Shown here piece after piece: positions 35,405-48,720 of a DNA stretch of 64,000 nucleotides (its first letter is position 1; each line of letters begins with the position of its first letter). Both the position numbers and the translations under genes were made by a program. Origin of the DNA: Siphonodentalium dalli (Eukaryota; Mollusca; Scaphopoda; Gadilida; Siphonodentaliidae); the NCBI GenBank assembly GCA_032622095.1, contig CP136064.1:213978205-214042204 (forward strand), given 5' to 3'. Below the pieces are notes generated by a model. It saw nothing but the letters and a program-made list of their open reading frames with translations. It ran no database searches and had not been told where the DNA came from.

Positions 35405-36062
35405 CACTGGAAATTACACTGTGACACACATACAATCGAACGACTTTTGTGTGGAGATTAAATTAAGATCTAGTTTGAGTGCTCCCAAATAACAGATATA
35501 TTACGGCGATCTTGGGAATTTATTACACCAGTGTCTTACCCTGTAATAAATTGTAACGTATTAGGTGTGGTTGTACCGACATAGCCTGGGCTTTCCTATC
35601 AAATCTATCTGACGATATATATAAACAATGGAAAATGTTGGTCTCCTATACACGGTCTTTTGTGTCATAAATAGCCAGGTTTTCACATTGTTTTGTGTTC
35701 CAAAGAGGCCATTTGCTCTAGCAAGACCTGGTGGTGCAACATATCCTCGCGCATATACGCACATAATCGACGTATAATGTTAAATAGGAGCATATATAAT
35801 GTGATTATTTGGTTCTGAAATAAGCAGAGAATGGATTCATAGTCGTTATTTCGATAGTGAAAACACATGTTAAAGAGCGTACACATGAAAAGTCGTGACT
35901 TATCTTGTTTTGTATCATTGTCCGCACATAATCCGCTTAGAATCGCTTCATTATGAGTCGATAATTTGACTAAAATGCTGCTATTTTCAGCATATTGTCG
36001 ACTCAAAATGAGTCGATTCTAAGCAGATTATCTACCTTCAAAAAGTTCTATTCTAAGCAGAT
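35405..36062 (+). repeat. 600-bp dispersed repeat, copy 2
   Basis: Direct-orientation partner of 33,052-33,660, extended at its 3' end by 'tcgactcaaaatgagtcg' and 'ttctattctaagcagata'. These short inverted motifs give the 3' half a foldback character. Confidence 0.85.
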
Positions 36063-36325
36063 AATGTGCTGGGCGCGGATCACAGTGAAAACACATGTTA
36101 AGACTGTACACCTGAAAAGTCGTGTTTGGTTATTTGTGTGTCATTATCCGCACATAATCTGCTTATAATCGCTTCATTATGAGTCGATAACGTTACTAAA
36201 ATGCTCTCATTTTCAGCACATTATCAACTCAAAATCAGGCGATTTTAACCAGATTACCAACAGAAAACAAGTTCTATTATAAGCAGATAATGTGCGGGTT
36301 TTAGAAAGAATAGGCTGTTAGTATA
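36063..36325 (+). repeat. Tandem partial copy of the 600-bp repeat 3' half
   Basis: It repeats 'gtgaaaacacatgttaa', 'acctgaaaagtcgtg', 'ccgcacataatctgctta' and 'taagcagataatgtgc' directly after copy 2. Only the 3' half was duplicated. Confidence 0.8.
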
Positions 36326-36837
36326 GATAAGTCGGTCTCAATGACTCGGGCAGTTCGCTTCGCTCAGAAATAACCTCTTCCATGAATAGAAATCATATTC
36401 GCACAAATGCTACAACAAACGGCTTGTTGACGCTTATGTGTGAATGGAGCTGAATGTATTCACTGCAAGGCTGTACCAAACATTAACTAGTGATAAATAC
36501 ACATGTACTGATAAATAGCAATAATTAGTTCAAGTATAACAGGCGAGTCTCCCAGCCAACAGAAGTATTTCCCGGTAGTATGCACATGATCAATTACGTG
36601 ATTGAAATAGTCCGGTAGATATGGTGTCTATTTATGGAAGAGAATATTTCCGAGCGAAGCGGAAATGGCCGAGTCGTTGATAATGTTGACAAGTATGACC
36701 AGGAACTCACCTTCAGTTATGGTGTATTTCTTGATATGCGTGTTAGTTGTTCCGACGCATGTTAGTTTGGTGTTAAAACCTGCAACACAAATATTACAAG
36801 TTACTAAGATCCTCATGATATTCACACATAGAGAGAG

Positions 36838-36905
36838 TGGTTTGGGGGAGTTAGCCCAGGGATTTTCGAATGGGCCCAGAGGCCCATTCCTTAACCCCTT
36901 TATAT
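36838..36905 (+). repeat. Short repeat also found at 53,411-53,470
   Basis: 'ttagcccagggattttcgaa' and 'ccttaacccctttat' match the segment at 53,411-53,470 in the same orientation. At 53.4 kb it lies just beyond the stop of a basic ORF1-like protein, so it may be a 3'-end fragment of that element. Confidence 0.5.
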
Positions 36906-38311
36906 TCACACATCGGGATCTCCTCAAGCCTTTATATGCATAGCTATATGGCCGAATTTTCTATTATCGGGGTTTTATGTGCGCGTGTGTTTGAAAATGG
37001 TAATCAGGTACATGTAGCCAGAATTTAAAGGAGATATTCACATATTAAATAACATTGCGAAAACGTTAACCAAATATCACGATAAACAGATAGTCAACCT
37101 GTTTTCCCGTAAATAAGCTCACATGGGACGTATTTAAAACACTCGGAACGGATTATTTGAATCTGAATTAAGCTCTACATGAACCTAAACGGGACACGAT
37201 CAAACAGTCGTATATGAACTTATTTGAATTCGAAATAAGCTCAATTAGGCTCTATTTAATTTGCTTTTTGATCGACACGACGCACCAGATGAATGCTCTT
37301 TATAATGTGTTTCATTGCGGCCCGAACCATTCAACCAAATCATGGATATAAGTCCTATATGAGCTTATTTCAGAATCATATAAGTTCCATATGAACCTTT
37401 GTGAATATTTAGGTCCTACTATTCATATTTAAAAGTTGAATGTTCTTGGAAAGTACACACCGATTACGTTGACGTCCTTGGCGAAATGAAGTGTAATAGA
37501 GAATGTCTTCACTATATAATGAGGTATAGTCTACATTAATCACTAGTTTAATTGATCAATAAAATAAAGCAATCATTATTTACCTAAATGTTAGTACTCT
37601 ACAGGGTACAGCCAACGTATAGTGTACAATAAACAGAACAACGTTTTACCATCGCACCGATTGTGGCCGTTTTGGTGACCTAAAAACAAGTTGTTACCTA
37701 AAGCGATTGATGAATAGTCCAGAATTGCACAAAATTATGATAAAAGCATGAAACATGGCACATATTTTCCTTGGACCACACTGACCATTTTCAGATATAG
37801 ACCGCACGTGTATCTCCTTCCGTCCACTGGAATTTACAGTTATCAGGACACTTATCAGGACACTTCCAGTCCGAATCGCTAGGTAGTGGAATCTCACGAG
37901 TTTTGATGTAAACAGTATTTATTCCATATAATTCAAAAAACAATACTTGGTACAAAATATGAAGCATGAATATTGGTTATATGGAGGGGATCCGATATCA
38001 AGCATAAAGCTTATGGGAGTAGTTTCCGATTACGTGTGAATAAGCCCACATTGTGAGAATGGTGACATAATATTAGGTAATTGTGTTCATAATAATTTAT
38101 AAGATCGTTGTTGGTATATATGTTACTCAGCTACTCAGAGTGTGGGCTGGATCGATAGATATATCAAAATGAGATTTTTCATATGGAGTAATAGAAAGAA
38201 ACGAGTTTTCTCGCATAGGGACCCTATGGAGTCCAGCCTGCATTTGTCCTGTCGTATAACCGAACATAACTTTTTAGGATATTCTGAATATATGTTGTGA
38301 TCGTATTAGGC
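36906..38311. other. Non-coding stretch with 'aataagctc' motifs
   Basis: 'aataagctc' and its variants recur near 37,110, 37,175, 37,228 and 37,360, mixed with 'tatttgaat'. No gene is supported. Confidence 0.4.
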
Positions 38312-41180
38312 CTATGGTAGAGAAACTGCCAATACAATGACATATGTGGCAAATATTCGCACCATCTGCTTAGTGTATCCACGGCTAAGGGCATATGTAA
38401 TGTGGACCGTACCTCCTGAGTAAGCCTCTTCATGATTGCATGGTGACAGATTTGATGTATATCTCAAAGGGTTGCATATGACCGTTTCCTCCGACGTGAC
38501 AACCAATTCTTTCTCATGACTAATTGATATCAACTGGTAGGTCAGAAATGGGAACAGATCAACTTTGTTTTCAGTTGATCGCAAGAACTGTTCCTAGATG
38601 GAAGCCAATGGACGAGACTCGTGAATTTGGCGCCGTTGAACAGAACCAACAATTCGACTGTCCCTCGTTTGCTCTTTCAAACTATTCTAAGTAGCGATCC
38701 ATCATTACATAGATCAGACACGCCTTCTGAAATTCAGAGTTGAAATATGGAATTAACACTCTGGTAGCATAATCTCCAAATGTTCTATATTTTCGTGGCT
38801 GAAGAATGTTCACAATTGCAGCAGCATCACAAATTGTTACATCAGTTACATGTCGGTCTTGTGGGGCCGCAGACCACAACTTTTATTCGAGGCACATCAT
38901 TAGATCAGACTTCTTGCCAAAACTTAAGCGGTAATTAGCAGATATTTAAGGAGGCTATGGTTGGTTTTCATCCTGGAAATATGTGTCAATGTTCCCTCAT
39001 CTCTTCTGACAGGCTACATATAGTTTGGAGAAATGACAAGCTTCAGCTTTTAATGAGGACATTAGTGTAACGTTAGTATTGTTCTTGGAATTTGTGACTG
39101 TAGGAACAAAAATTAAGATCTGGTTCCTATTATCAACATGCGAAAGTGGTGTTTTGTTTGTTTTGATCATCTCATCCCTGAATGTATCGAACTGTTTTTG
39201 ACCAGCTAAAGGTACATTCCGAAGACAACCTACGTTAGATTGTGGCATGATGTCACGCGGATGTAGTCGAATTAGTTGACTGGTGCCAACTTCTTGGAAT
39301 GGGTTTCCCAAGGATCTAATCACAATACTTAAATCAAGAACATGTTTCATGAAGTTCTTCTGCTGAGTGGATGTCTGTACGTGATGAGAGAATGTTGGGT
39401 TGGAAATAGTACCAAAGGACACTGACCTTTCAAATTCAGATATCACTCGCACCATCTCGGATCTAGTAGTGATTCTGGGTCATTCGTAAGTCCAATAATC
39501 CAATCATCAGAGCATTGATTTGTTCATGCATTTGATCAATGCCCATTTGAGAATTTTCTCTAGGTTTTAAATGATACAAACATAATTAAATTCTTCGGCA
39601 ACAGTTGTGTGTGATGTCTGCCGGTTTTGCATGTCCCTTATATAGATTGGCATCCACATTACGTAGTAATTGTGTTCACACTGAAGAACTATGGTGTGAG
39701 AGCCTCAATTGTTTCGACATACACCTTGAAATCCCTTATTCGCAAAGACCGCACATACCTCAAGAAAAGAACCTCCAATTCAAGCATTGAGATCCAGAAT
39801 TAGAATTGAGGACTATCGTCACGTTGTCTACAGCACCAGTTGTCAAAGGGGAACCGGCTGTCGTCACTGTTGCCCAAAGTGTAATTAACATAATCCTTTT
39901 TCAGGAGGATAAATAACACTCCAGACGTGACTTTATAAGCATGACGTGTGCACTTGATGTGCGATCTACTAAGAAATAACAATACCAACGTTTGCTATCG
40001 AAGCCGCAGTCTAGATACATTCCAACCATTTTCCAACATCTTGTTTGCTGTCAGTTCTGTATGAAGTAATCCCAATAGTATTACCACTGTTTCCTCTCCG
40101 AACTCTACATCGTGTGCACACTGTATCTGCTTCACTTAAGCGAAAAGCGGCTGATCGACATTTACTTTCGGAATCTGACCAGGATGTACGTGCTCAATTG
40201 CATCTTTCATGCCTTTCTAACTGTACTGCATCATCGAAATACTTGAGGCTTCTTCAATGAACGGTGTCAGGATAGCATTAATAAAAATGGTAGGTGTTAC
40301 GTCATTTAATCGACTAGCATGGTCAGCCGCCCATGAAATATCATGTGTAGACTCCTGGGCTGAGGATACAACGTGTTGGAGCCAGCCATATTCTCCAAAG
40401 ATATTTGAGTTTTCTGCTGATCCCTGGATTCACTTGCGCAAAACAGGGCATTCATATCCTCATTGGGCAAAGAAGCTGGTGTAATACATGTATATGAAGC
40501 AGGCAAGTCTGCCATCTTCCAGTTTCCCTTGATGATATCAAAATGATATGTTGTAGAAAGATTCTGACTTGTGGTGTTATTACCATCCGCTGGACCAATG
40601 TTCTGGAACATGGACAAGTCTGTTCCGCGAAAGGAAGATGTAGACGTCGTTGATGACGGATTGTGATCTATGTTATCAACTGCAGCATGTCCGAATAAAC
40701 CTGGCAAAAGTTGAGGGTGGACATACAGCGCCTTCCATATTGTAGTAATGGCATATGGTGTTACCAGGGGCAGTGACAATGTCCATAATTCTTGGGTAAT
40801 GACTGATCTATGATATTCGGTCAGTGTCTAGCCATACTTATTAATGTCAGAAGAGACTATGGCACCGATTCCAAATGACTATCATGAGTGGATTTCCATT
40901 GGAACTGACAGATTGCGCGAATATGTCTCTGCGTATGTCTGCAATAGTGTTCACCATTAAGGCTTGGATATCACAATCACACGACAAAAGATTCACGTGA
41001 CATAAGAACACCAGTATCGTCCTCATAGGCTCTAAAACGTCTCGACCTTTTTGAAGGCATTCATACCAGGGACATGCTTAATGGTGCGTTCCTTCAGGGT
41101 GGTAGTGTAGAGCCTTGGTGTGTCTATATTGAGCTGATCAAACTTGGTTATATACATTTTTGCAAGATCAGTGAGTCGTA
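38312..41180 (-). pseudogene. Middle-to-C-terminal part of the large family, heavily decayed (copy C)
   Basis: Minus-strand blocks in order: LRLTDLAKMYITKFDQL (about 41,180); LKERTIKHVPGMNAF (41,110); IQALMVNTIADIRRDIF (about 40,965); ICHYYNMEGAVCPP (about 40,755); AAVDNIDHNPSSTTSTSSF (about 40,680); DAIEHVHPGQIPKVNVDQP (about 40,200); SHIKCTRHAYKVTSG (39,964); FWISMLELEVLFLRYVRSL (about 39,799); RVISEFERS (39,449); LGNPFQEVG (39,305); CDAAAIVNILQPR (about 38,843); TENKVDLFPFLTYQL (38,575); LSPCNHEEA (about 38,446); QMVRIFATYVIVLAVSL (about 38,365). The series matches the domain order of copy B but is another subfamily. Two Asp positions expected in the PIN-like strand are absent (FATYVIVLAV against SGDTDILVIL in copy B). 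Many stops and frameshifts. Everything before LRLTDL and after VLAVSL is missing. Confidence 0.7.
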
Positions 41181-44100
41181 AAATAAAAATCAAATTACGG
41201 CTAGGTCTTTTAAGAACGATCGCGATGACACCTTCCATCCGTCGAGACTAGCCATCTCTATATAATATACACTATTTGATTGTGTAATAAAAAATGCATG
41301 AGGTATCGTTTTGATTTTGAATGTATGAAAGGTGTGTGCGAGTTGCGTACCAGGACATTATGGTTATTTTCATTTTGTATATGAAACGTTTTAATACGTC
41401 CATGTATATAGTGTAAATAAAGAATTAAAAACAAATATGAATCCTTCAGCACTTGTATTATCTTTTCGTCAGTCTTATATTTCCTGAGCATCCCCTCAAA
41501 CGAATACTATAACATTACAATGTAGACATTATTAACAAGGTGGGAGCAGCCATTCAGTTAAAAAGGGTTAAACGTTGATTCCGCATCAGGTCTACGAGAC
41601 CAACTATATATTAAGTTCTTTATTTCTTAATGTATGCCTTGTTGTGTTTTTTACCAATGTTCTTGTATTTATCCATATCATATATATGCTGTCAACATGA
41701 TTTGGTCTAATCTCATACGATATAGAACAATACAAAATATACAGAGCTACAGTGAAGGTACTATGGAAATATCGCAGTCCATGTAAATATCCATGTCGAT
41801 GGAATTCACAGTAAGTGTGGTAGGAGGGTGCAAATATGCATGTTTTAGATAGAACCGTGAGTCTACGGAATGGCGGTAACATGCCACTGGTTCATGGTTG
41901 TCTATAATACGTTGCATGGTATCACAATTGTGCGTTATCTCGAGGTCGTTTACACAGACATCCACCTTGTAATAGAGATCATAGTTATATCGATATGCAT
42001 TGTTGTTAATTATCCGTCGGTATGTTCTCCAATAATTCGATTAACAGATCTTGGTGCATTGTATGATATATATATATCCAACTGTAGCACATCGTCATAA
42101 GTCTGTGTAGGCGTGAACTGCTTGTTCAGTGTGTCGTTTTGAGAGGATCTCAATCCATTTCGCTGACTGATTGGTGTGTAAATGTATGTTATGAAGGAAT
42201 TGATAAAATTAATACCACCACATTTATAAAGACCGATTATAATATATATATTATATTATATGGCTGATTATCGGCCAATTGGTATTCTCCAAGCCTGTGC
42301 AAATAGTTATTATCGGATGGTTAATGACTGACTGACGAGACATTTGTTCGCAAACTTAGAAAAGCAAATAGATAAAAAGGAAAACACCAATCGCGATAAG
42401 AACATGCACCATGTGTTATTCATACTCCCCATACACATTAGGTAAGGTTCGAACATGTTTTCTTGCTGCATAGCTGGAACAAAACCTCACATACATGAAA
42501 GTTTTATGGATGTAACAAGTGAACTCATGTCTTAGAGATTAAAGCATAGTATAGCATAGCATAGATTTCTTGAACCGCAAAAGCAAAAACTAATCACGTT
42601 GTACACACTGAATAATAGGCGGAAAACGGTATTTTCGAAAGGCTATTATCCCCTAATTAGATAAACAACCGTCGTTAAATGTCGGAGCTCGGCATTTACC
42701 GGAATAGTGTGAATACAAACCATATTGGTTTGGTTCAACATTCGTGCGTTAGGATAAACTTCATCATCACTAATGTAGTGTCTCTTTTTATTACTTATTG
42801 TATGAATACTTAAACTTCCAGGACATGTTACAATACCCGCGATTAATACCCAGCAATTGATAAAATATCAAAATCCTATTAAAATCCTATTAAACTGTGA
42901 CTCGCACGGGCGTCTGTGTAAACACATATAGCGAATCTAAACTGCGGAACGCCTACTGCACTCTTTGCCGGATTAACGATTTAAAGGAACCTTCGTGGCA
43001 CAAGCACAATGCATTTCTCTTTCGAAATTGTCTAAGATTGATCATTGAGCTTCCGGGCATGTCCGACAATAATTATATAAATTGGAGTTCGTTGGCACGT
43101 ATGTGTGCAACAACATAACCGATATCCACTTTTTGTCAGAGAAACATACATGGCTGATTTTGTTTTAGGAGAGGGTGGCGCTGCCCTCCAAATTCCTCGT
43201 ATTCGATGTTTTGAAACTCAGAAACAAAATAGTTGTGCTATAAATGGAGTCAAAAACTCTGCGATGACATCATTCCTGGACAGAGACGAATTGAAGGATA
43301 ATAATCCTTAATATATCCAACAAGAATGGTTCAAAAGAAGACATTTCAAACGACATGCACGTTTAACAAACAATAATATATATACCTAACAAAAATCAAA
43401 ACAAAACAACTAAATAGTAAGATTTAAAAATAATAAACGTTTTTTTTATGAAATAACACTCATCAAACAACAGTTATAGATAACGAACTGAGCAGAAAAT
43501 TGAAATTTAAAAAAACTGAAAAATATAACTAAAAATTACACTCGAATTTTGACCCTTTTGACGCTTGTCTCACAATGTCTTTCATAATTCACCTTCATGA
43601 CAAATTTAGTTTGTCATTATAAGCTATTTTATGTTGGAAGCAATCAATTTTTGTAGGGTTTGCAACCATAGGGGTGTTAGGAGGGAAATGTCCAACAATT
43701 GAAAGATATAAGTTACCAGATGGAAAATTCCAACCTAAGGAATTAGCCGTACATGGAAGTTTCAGTTCGATTTTCGGCGGGGGGGGGGGGGTGAATTGGA
43801 AATTCCAAGCTTAACATCCTCCTCAATCGGAGACCCTCTAGCAACATTCAGTCGGCCTATGTATAACTTGCATCGTGTTTTACTATGGTGTATTGCGACG
43901 GATATCGTATATACACTTTACGGGAAAAGTTATATGATTTTACGGAGCCAAAGCTACATGTCTTGAGATCTCGGCCCAACTTGTAGCAGAACGTGTAAAC
44001 AATAATTCGACTGCAGAAACAAACTATCCGACAGTGCCAGTCACCGACACGCTTAATTTAATTCAATCAATTTTGTATATTTCCGCGCGCATTGATCGCA

Positions 44101-44884
44101 TTGTGTTGTTTGCTCGTGGGGTTATAAGATTTAATTATTTCTATTTACTACAAGTTTCGTAAACCTACACGGTTGACACAAAACTGCTGAATGCTTTGAC
44201 CTTGTATGTGTAGGCAGAATGGTCAAGTGAGTCAGGTGACTGTTATTGCCATGTTTCGCGTGTGGCTGAACCTGGCTAAATGTTGATCTAAGTATTAGAA
44301 ATACAAATGGGGCTCATTTGATATTTTACCTCAACGGATATTAAATAGTTCAAAAACATTAAATGTTTAGAAAAGATGATCGGAATCATTACATTTTTCA
44401 CAGGAATACAATCTTATTTTGAAGTACTATTATAAAATATGGAACTGGCTCTAAGTTGTGGAAATAAATATCACGTCCAATACAATACGGCGTGGGTGGG
44501 TTTCATCCGATAGTAAACGTGTTCCAGCATGCCTGCGAAGTAGAGATGCAGCTCCGATGGCTGGCATACCCTAAGAAATATAAGCCTCAAAATAGCCCCA
44601 AAGTGTTCCAATTTAGTTCTCAATACCAATACATGGCCACTGAATATGTTATTCAGACAATGATTTGCACACGGACTAAATAAAATTAAATGTAGCTTTG
44701 GGCTTGGTTGGAGTAATACCTCTTCAAAAGGAAATTTATGCCAGAAAGTTTGAAATTTCTCGGAAATCTCACCCACCTGCCACACAACCATCATACTGCT
44801 CTGAAACTATTTTTGGGGAAAGTGTACCAACCTATTTTTTATGGCCGTGGTTGACTTGTCACATGATTCGCCAATGAAGTTCTT
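41181..44884. other. Long non-coding stretch
   Basis: AT-rich, with a TA-rich palindrome near 42,240-42,260 and G13 at 43,779-43,791. Orphan ORFs at 42,897-43,118 (+) and 44,471-44,794 (-) show no recognisable domain. Confidence 0.45.
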
Positions 44885-45154
44885 ATGATTCTTATAAAGT
44901 ACCAACTGTTACATTTCCTCACTGACTTTCTGGACACATTTATATTCCCTGGCATAAAGGAATGGAAACGCATCGTGAACACCGCAATGCATGACAGTTA
45001 TAGGCGAGAATGGTCTCGATCTATCGACAGCGATCAGTCCCTTCAATTATTCGCTAAATGTCACTGCGATCCTCTCGAAATATGGTACCTGCTTGGTGCT
45101 AACCGCCATCGATTTGCTGAACTCAGACATATGGCCCTGTTATTAAATAAATAG
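44885..45154 (+). pseudogene. Possible C-terminal scrap of a LINE ORF2
   Basis: The ORF reads FLDTFIFPGIKEWKRIVNTA, then YRREWSRSIDSDQSLQLF, then EIWYLLGANRHRFAELRHMA. The spacing of 'xxWKRIVxxA', 'xxxWxxxIxxDxxLxxF' and 'xxxWxLxxxxxRxxxxR' resembles what I recall from the region after the reverse transcriptase in I/Nimb-type LINE ORF2 proteins. No catalytic RT motif is present, and the sequence upstream and downstream is not readable as coding. It could be the missing ORF2 lineage of the half-LINEs or unrelated. Confidence 0.35.
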
Positions 45155-46253
45155 AGAATAATCACTTGATTGAACTGGTACCGTGAAATAATTCATGAGA
45201 GGCAGGGACATTGTACAAATACGAGAGCGCATATATCTGATCTTCATGGCGTAAACACATTCATATCACTTTATTCACTGGCGATAGAAAATCTCTAGTC
45301 GTTCGCTCTGGGAAGCACCACACACCCAGTATATTTCATCAGCTCTCTATTCAGAGTTGGAACTCTGCTACTCCCCTAAAGCAAAATTCACCTGTTTACG
45401 CGTCTTATTCTTATGGCTTAGACTGACAATTCTAAGTTATTGCGAGCATTATAGCTTCAGTCATGTCGCAACAATACTGTACAGTAGATGCATATTATAT
45501 TGAACATAATTTTACAAGAAAACCAATGTCAGAAATGGTAACGCGATCAAGATCATATATTATATACCCATGATTGTAATTATAGAATATAAAATATATT
45601 GGTTTCACGAATGACCAACTCATAATTCCGTTAAAACAACTAATCCTTCAAATTATTACAACAACTATATAATTATACGGCTTATCACTGAAGGTTTCTC
45701 ATGCATCTCACCAGAATTCCCAACTATACACCTTTTACCGGACTCGGCCTCTGGTCGCAGTTCGACTTTTAATCCGTCCCAAAAATTCCCATTTCTATAA
45801 ATAAAACGCCCATGGCCCAAGAATCAGCGAAACATTACACACGCGGAGCGCGAAATAAAAGTGTACACATGTATCTTTACCTGATCCTCATTTTGGAGGA
45901 ATAAAGAATATAACTATTCCCTGCCTTGTTTGTTCAATGTTATACAGTTCCATGTCAGAACATCAAAAACTTTCCAGGTTTTGTACTGGTGGAGTATGAT
46001 CTCTGCGGACGCAGCTCGAGTAGAGAGTCATGGCAGTGATCTAATTCAGAGCTAAACCCTCAGCTGGAATAACATAACCGTGGCCCGCTTTGCGTAATGC
46101 TAACCGCGAGCAACTGAGCATCGCTTTTCGCGATTATAACCTCAACTGTCAGCATAACAGCTGAATTGATACAACGAATCAACGCTAGTGTTCGTGTGCC
46201 CTTCCATCAACTAGTGGATCATAACATATTAACGACATCGATTTCAAATCTAG
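45155..46253. other. Non-coding stretch
   Basis: No repeat or gene could be supported. Confidence 0.45.
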
Positions 46254-46735
46254 TTAAAGATGCATTATCCGAATTAACGCTCCTAAATTACTATTTCTTT
46301 GGCTTCGGGGGTAACAAAATATTTGATTCGAGTCGGGGAACCCACCCATCAAATCTCAGAGTGCTCAGATATGGATTTTTGAAGTTTGTTATTTCTCGAG
46401 ATGTGCAATAATTTTTGGTCCAGAAAAACGTGGCCAAGCGGACGGTCTCGGACAAAATTGCGAATGCAGATGGATAACTCTAAAATCAGGTGGTAATATG
46501 ACCAAATAATTTCGTGATAAACTTAAGTGATAATACGGCCATATGTCGTTGAATAAAATGTCGATAAATTACACGTTTTGGGAAATTTGATACCATAGTT
46601 GACAGTGGTTAGCATTATTTTGTTGCAATAAATCGATTCTGATAACTAGAGCATATTTTGAAGAAATGTGGTTGTATCGTGATGATATTGGGACCGTCTG
46701 ATCGGATTGAGTACCTTTAAAACAAGGAAAGATTA
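46254..46735 (-). mobile_element. TTAA-ended repeat, about 480 bp
   Basis: Ends 'ttaaagatgcattatccgaa' and 'gagtacctttaaaa'. It is homologous in reverse complement to 56,765-57,163 over nearly its full length, sharing 'ggcttcgggggt', 'cgtgataa' and 'gaccgtctgatcggat'. Ends of the TTAAAG(A/G)T(A/G)C type link it to the other TTAA MITEs here. Confidence 0.75.
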
Positions 46736-47560
46736 TGTTAGGCCAGTACGAGTTTTCGATAAAAAATAATTCGACCCTGCACTCCCTCGAGATTTCTTGG
46801 TATTTCCGTATTCATTGACCCCTTGGACACAGCTTATATCACGGGTGTGCGATTTGTTGTTGCGTATTGGCGTTTTTACATTTTGAAAAAAATGGATAAA
46901 AGGACGATAAATTCAAAAAAGGTTGTTCCAGGAAGCCCACTAGACTATTTTCGTTACCAGAAGAAACTGGTGGAATAACATATGTCGAGCTTGGTCGCAT
47001 AATGTCATCATGGTTGTTACAGAATAAAATATTTTGATTTTTTTCTTCGACAGTTTTAGCGTTTTTCGGAAAGATGACAATATGACACAATTCCCATTTA
47101 ATTATGTAGAGATATGATGGTAACCAGTACACTGATAACTCAAAATCCTATACGGCGACACCATTATCGGATCAGTTCTACCTATATACGGAATTACGGA
47201 TGGGTTCTCCCATAAATATACGTTTACATACCGTGCTTAAGAACACTTAGCAATCAAACTAGAATGTTAAAATCAATTTTTAACATTCAGAAGTGCTAAT
47301 TGGATCGCTTTTTGTCTAAATTGAAGTTATGTTCCGGCGTTAACCAACTACCTCGTTTAATAGAATGACAGTACAGTACATTGGACAGAGTGATATGTTT
47401 TGGAAATATTCTTCTCGTTATCTTCCGTCACAACCTAAAGAATGTTAGCATGAAAATGCGTGGCCATGTAGACACCACAGACAATATGGTGTCCAACATG
47501 GACGCCGTTGTACAATTGGCCATATAAGGTCAATTTTATCTGCATTTTAAAGAGAATATA
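46736..47560. other. Non-coding stretch
   Basis: Orphan minus ORF at 46,839-47,132; no recognisable domain. Confidence 0.4.
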
Positions 47561-47564
47561 TTTA

Positions 47565-48180
47565 ACTAGCAGGTGACCCGACTTCGTCCGGGCTTTGACC
47601 TTGAATTGACCATTTTGAAGGTCAAGGTCAGGTCGGAGTCACGATTTGAACCGTACAAAACACTCCCCGGACAAAATCACACGTAGGTATCAAATTTCGT
47701 CGAAATCCGTCCAGCAGTTTCCCCGGCCATAGCTAACAGACAGAAGTCCCAAAATATATATTAGATCATTTGTGGGTACCCGTTTCAAGGTGAAGGTCAC
47801 CTCGGGCGGAAAAACTGACCCGATGAAAATCTCCCCCATTCCCAGGAACCCCTAAGTACGAACACAGAATCACACAACACGCTCTTGTCTGTACACAGAC
47901 ACAACACGCTCATGTCTGGACACACACACGCTCTTTATCAACGACACTGCGGATACGAACGCTCTTTAACTATCACGCGATTAACCCATGAACTACCCAT
48001 TGCGGTGGCGGCGGATTGGAGAATGAGTGCTCTGATGTTCTCAGAAGCGTTGCGATGACATTCCATCTGGAATTTTACCATTATATAGGAAGTTTGGGCT
48101 CAATCCGTCCGACAGTTTACCCGGCCATAGCTAAGAGACAAACAGACAGACAGAATTCCCAAAATATATAGTAGATACCG
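47565..48180 (+). repeat. Retroelement-like 3' tail, duplicated
   Basis: It begins 'aactagcaggtgacccgac' 'ttcgtccgggc', a phrase recurrent at the ends of some invertebrate retroelements. It contains two related segments (47,700-47,765 and 48,095-48,180) with 'aatccgtcc', 'ccccggccatagctaa', 'gacagaa-tcccaaaatata'. Between them are CA-rich bits with 'acgctctt' motifs. Non-coding. Confidence 0.55.
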
Positions 48181-48644
48181 TATGTATACATGTATACCTA
48201 TTTATGATGGTATGGTACTATGCTACCTGCACGTTGGCGATCCGTACCCAAGATGACCCCAACATGGCAACCGGATATTGAATAATGGAATATTCTTAAT
48301 CACATTTTCTTGATAAAGTTTTGTATGATTCGTCTGCTGATAAACTTTCTCTTAGAATTGTTCTTGTTAGCTGATCAATCACGTATCTGAGACATTGTGT
48401 TATTACCATTTCGGTACAATCGTTAATTGATTTTGAATAATGCTGTATATGAATCTTTGCCGCCATCTCCGGGTTTCTAACCATGAAACGAGTAGAAATG
48501 TATGAAAGAAGTCAATATTACCTATTTCTATTTCTCCCCTCTCACCACGGTTAATCAAATGTCAGTATAGCCTAAACTGTATTTTGCGCTGTCCTCTTTC
48601 ATTGTGGGCGAAAGAAACCAATCTGCTCATTGCACATGTAATCC

Positions 48645-48720
48645 TATATTAATGGATGGGCCATTTCCATGTGACATAACGTGCGTTTATTACCTGTGTA
48701 TTATAGTTGATACATTTGTC
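48645..48720 (+). repeat. 5' part of a host repeat interrupted by a hAT-like element
   Basis: 'gcgtttattacctgtgtatt' and 'gatacatttgtccatg' match 51,140-51,225. The rest of this repeat resumes at 49,893 after the insertion. Confidence 0.75.
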
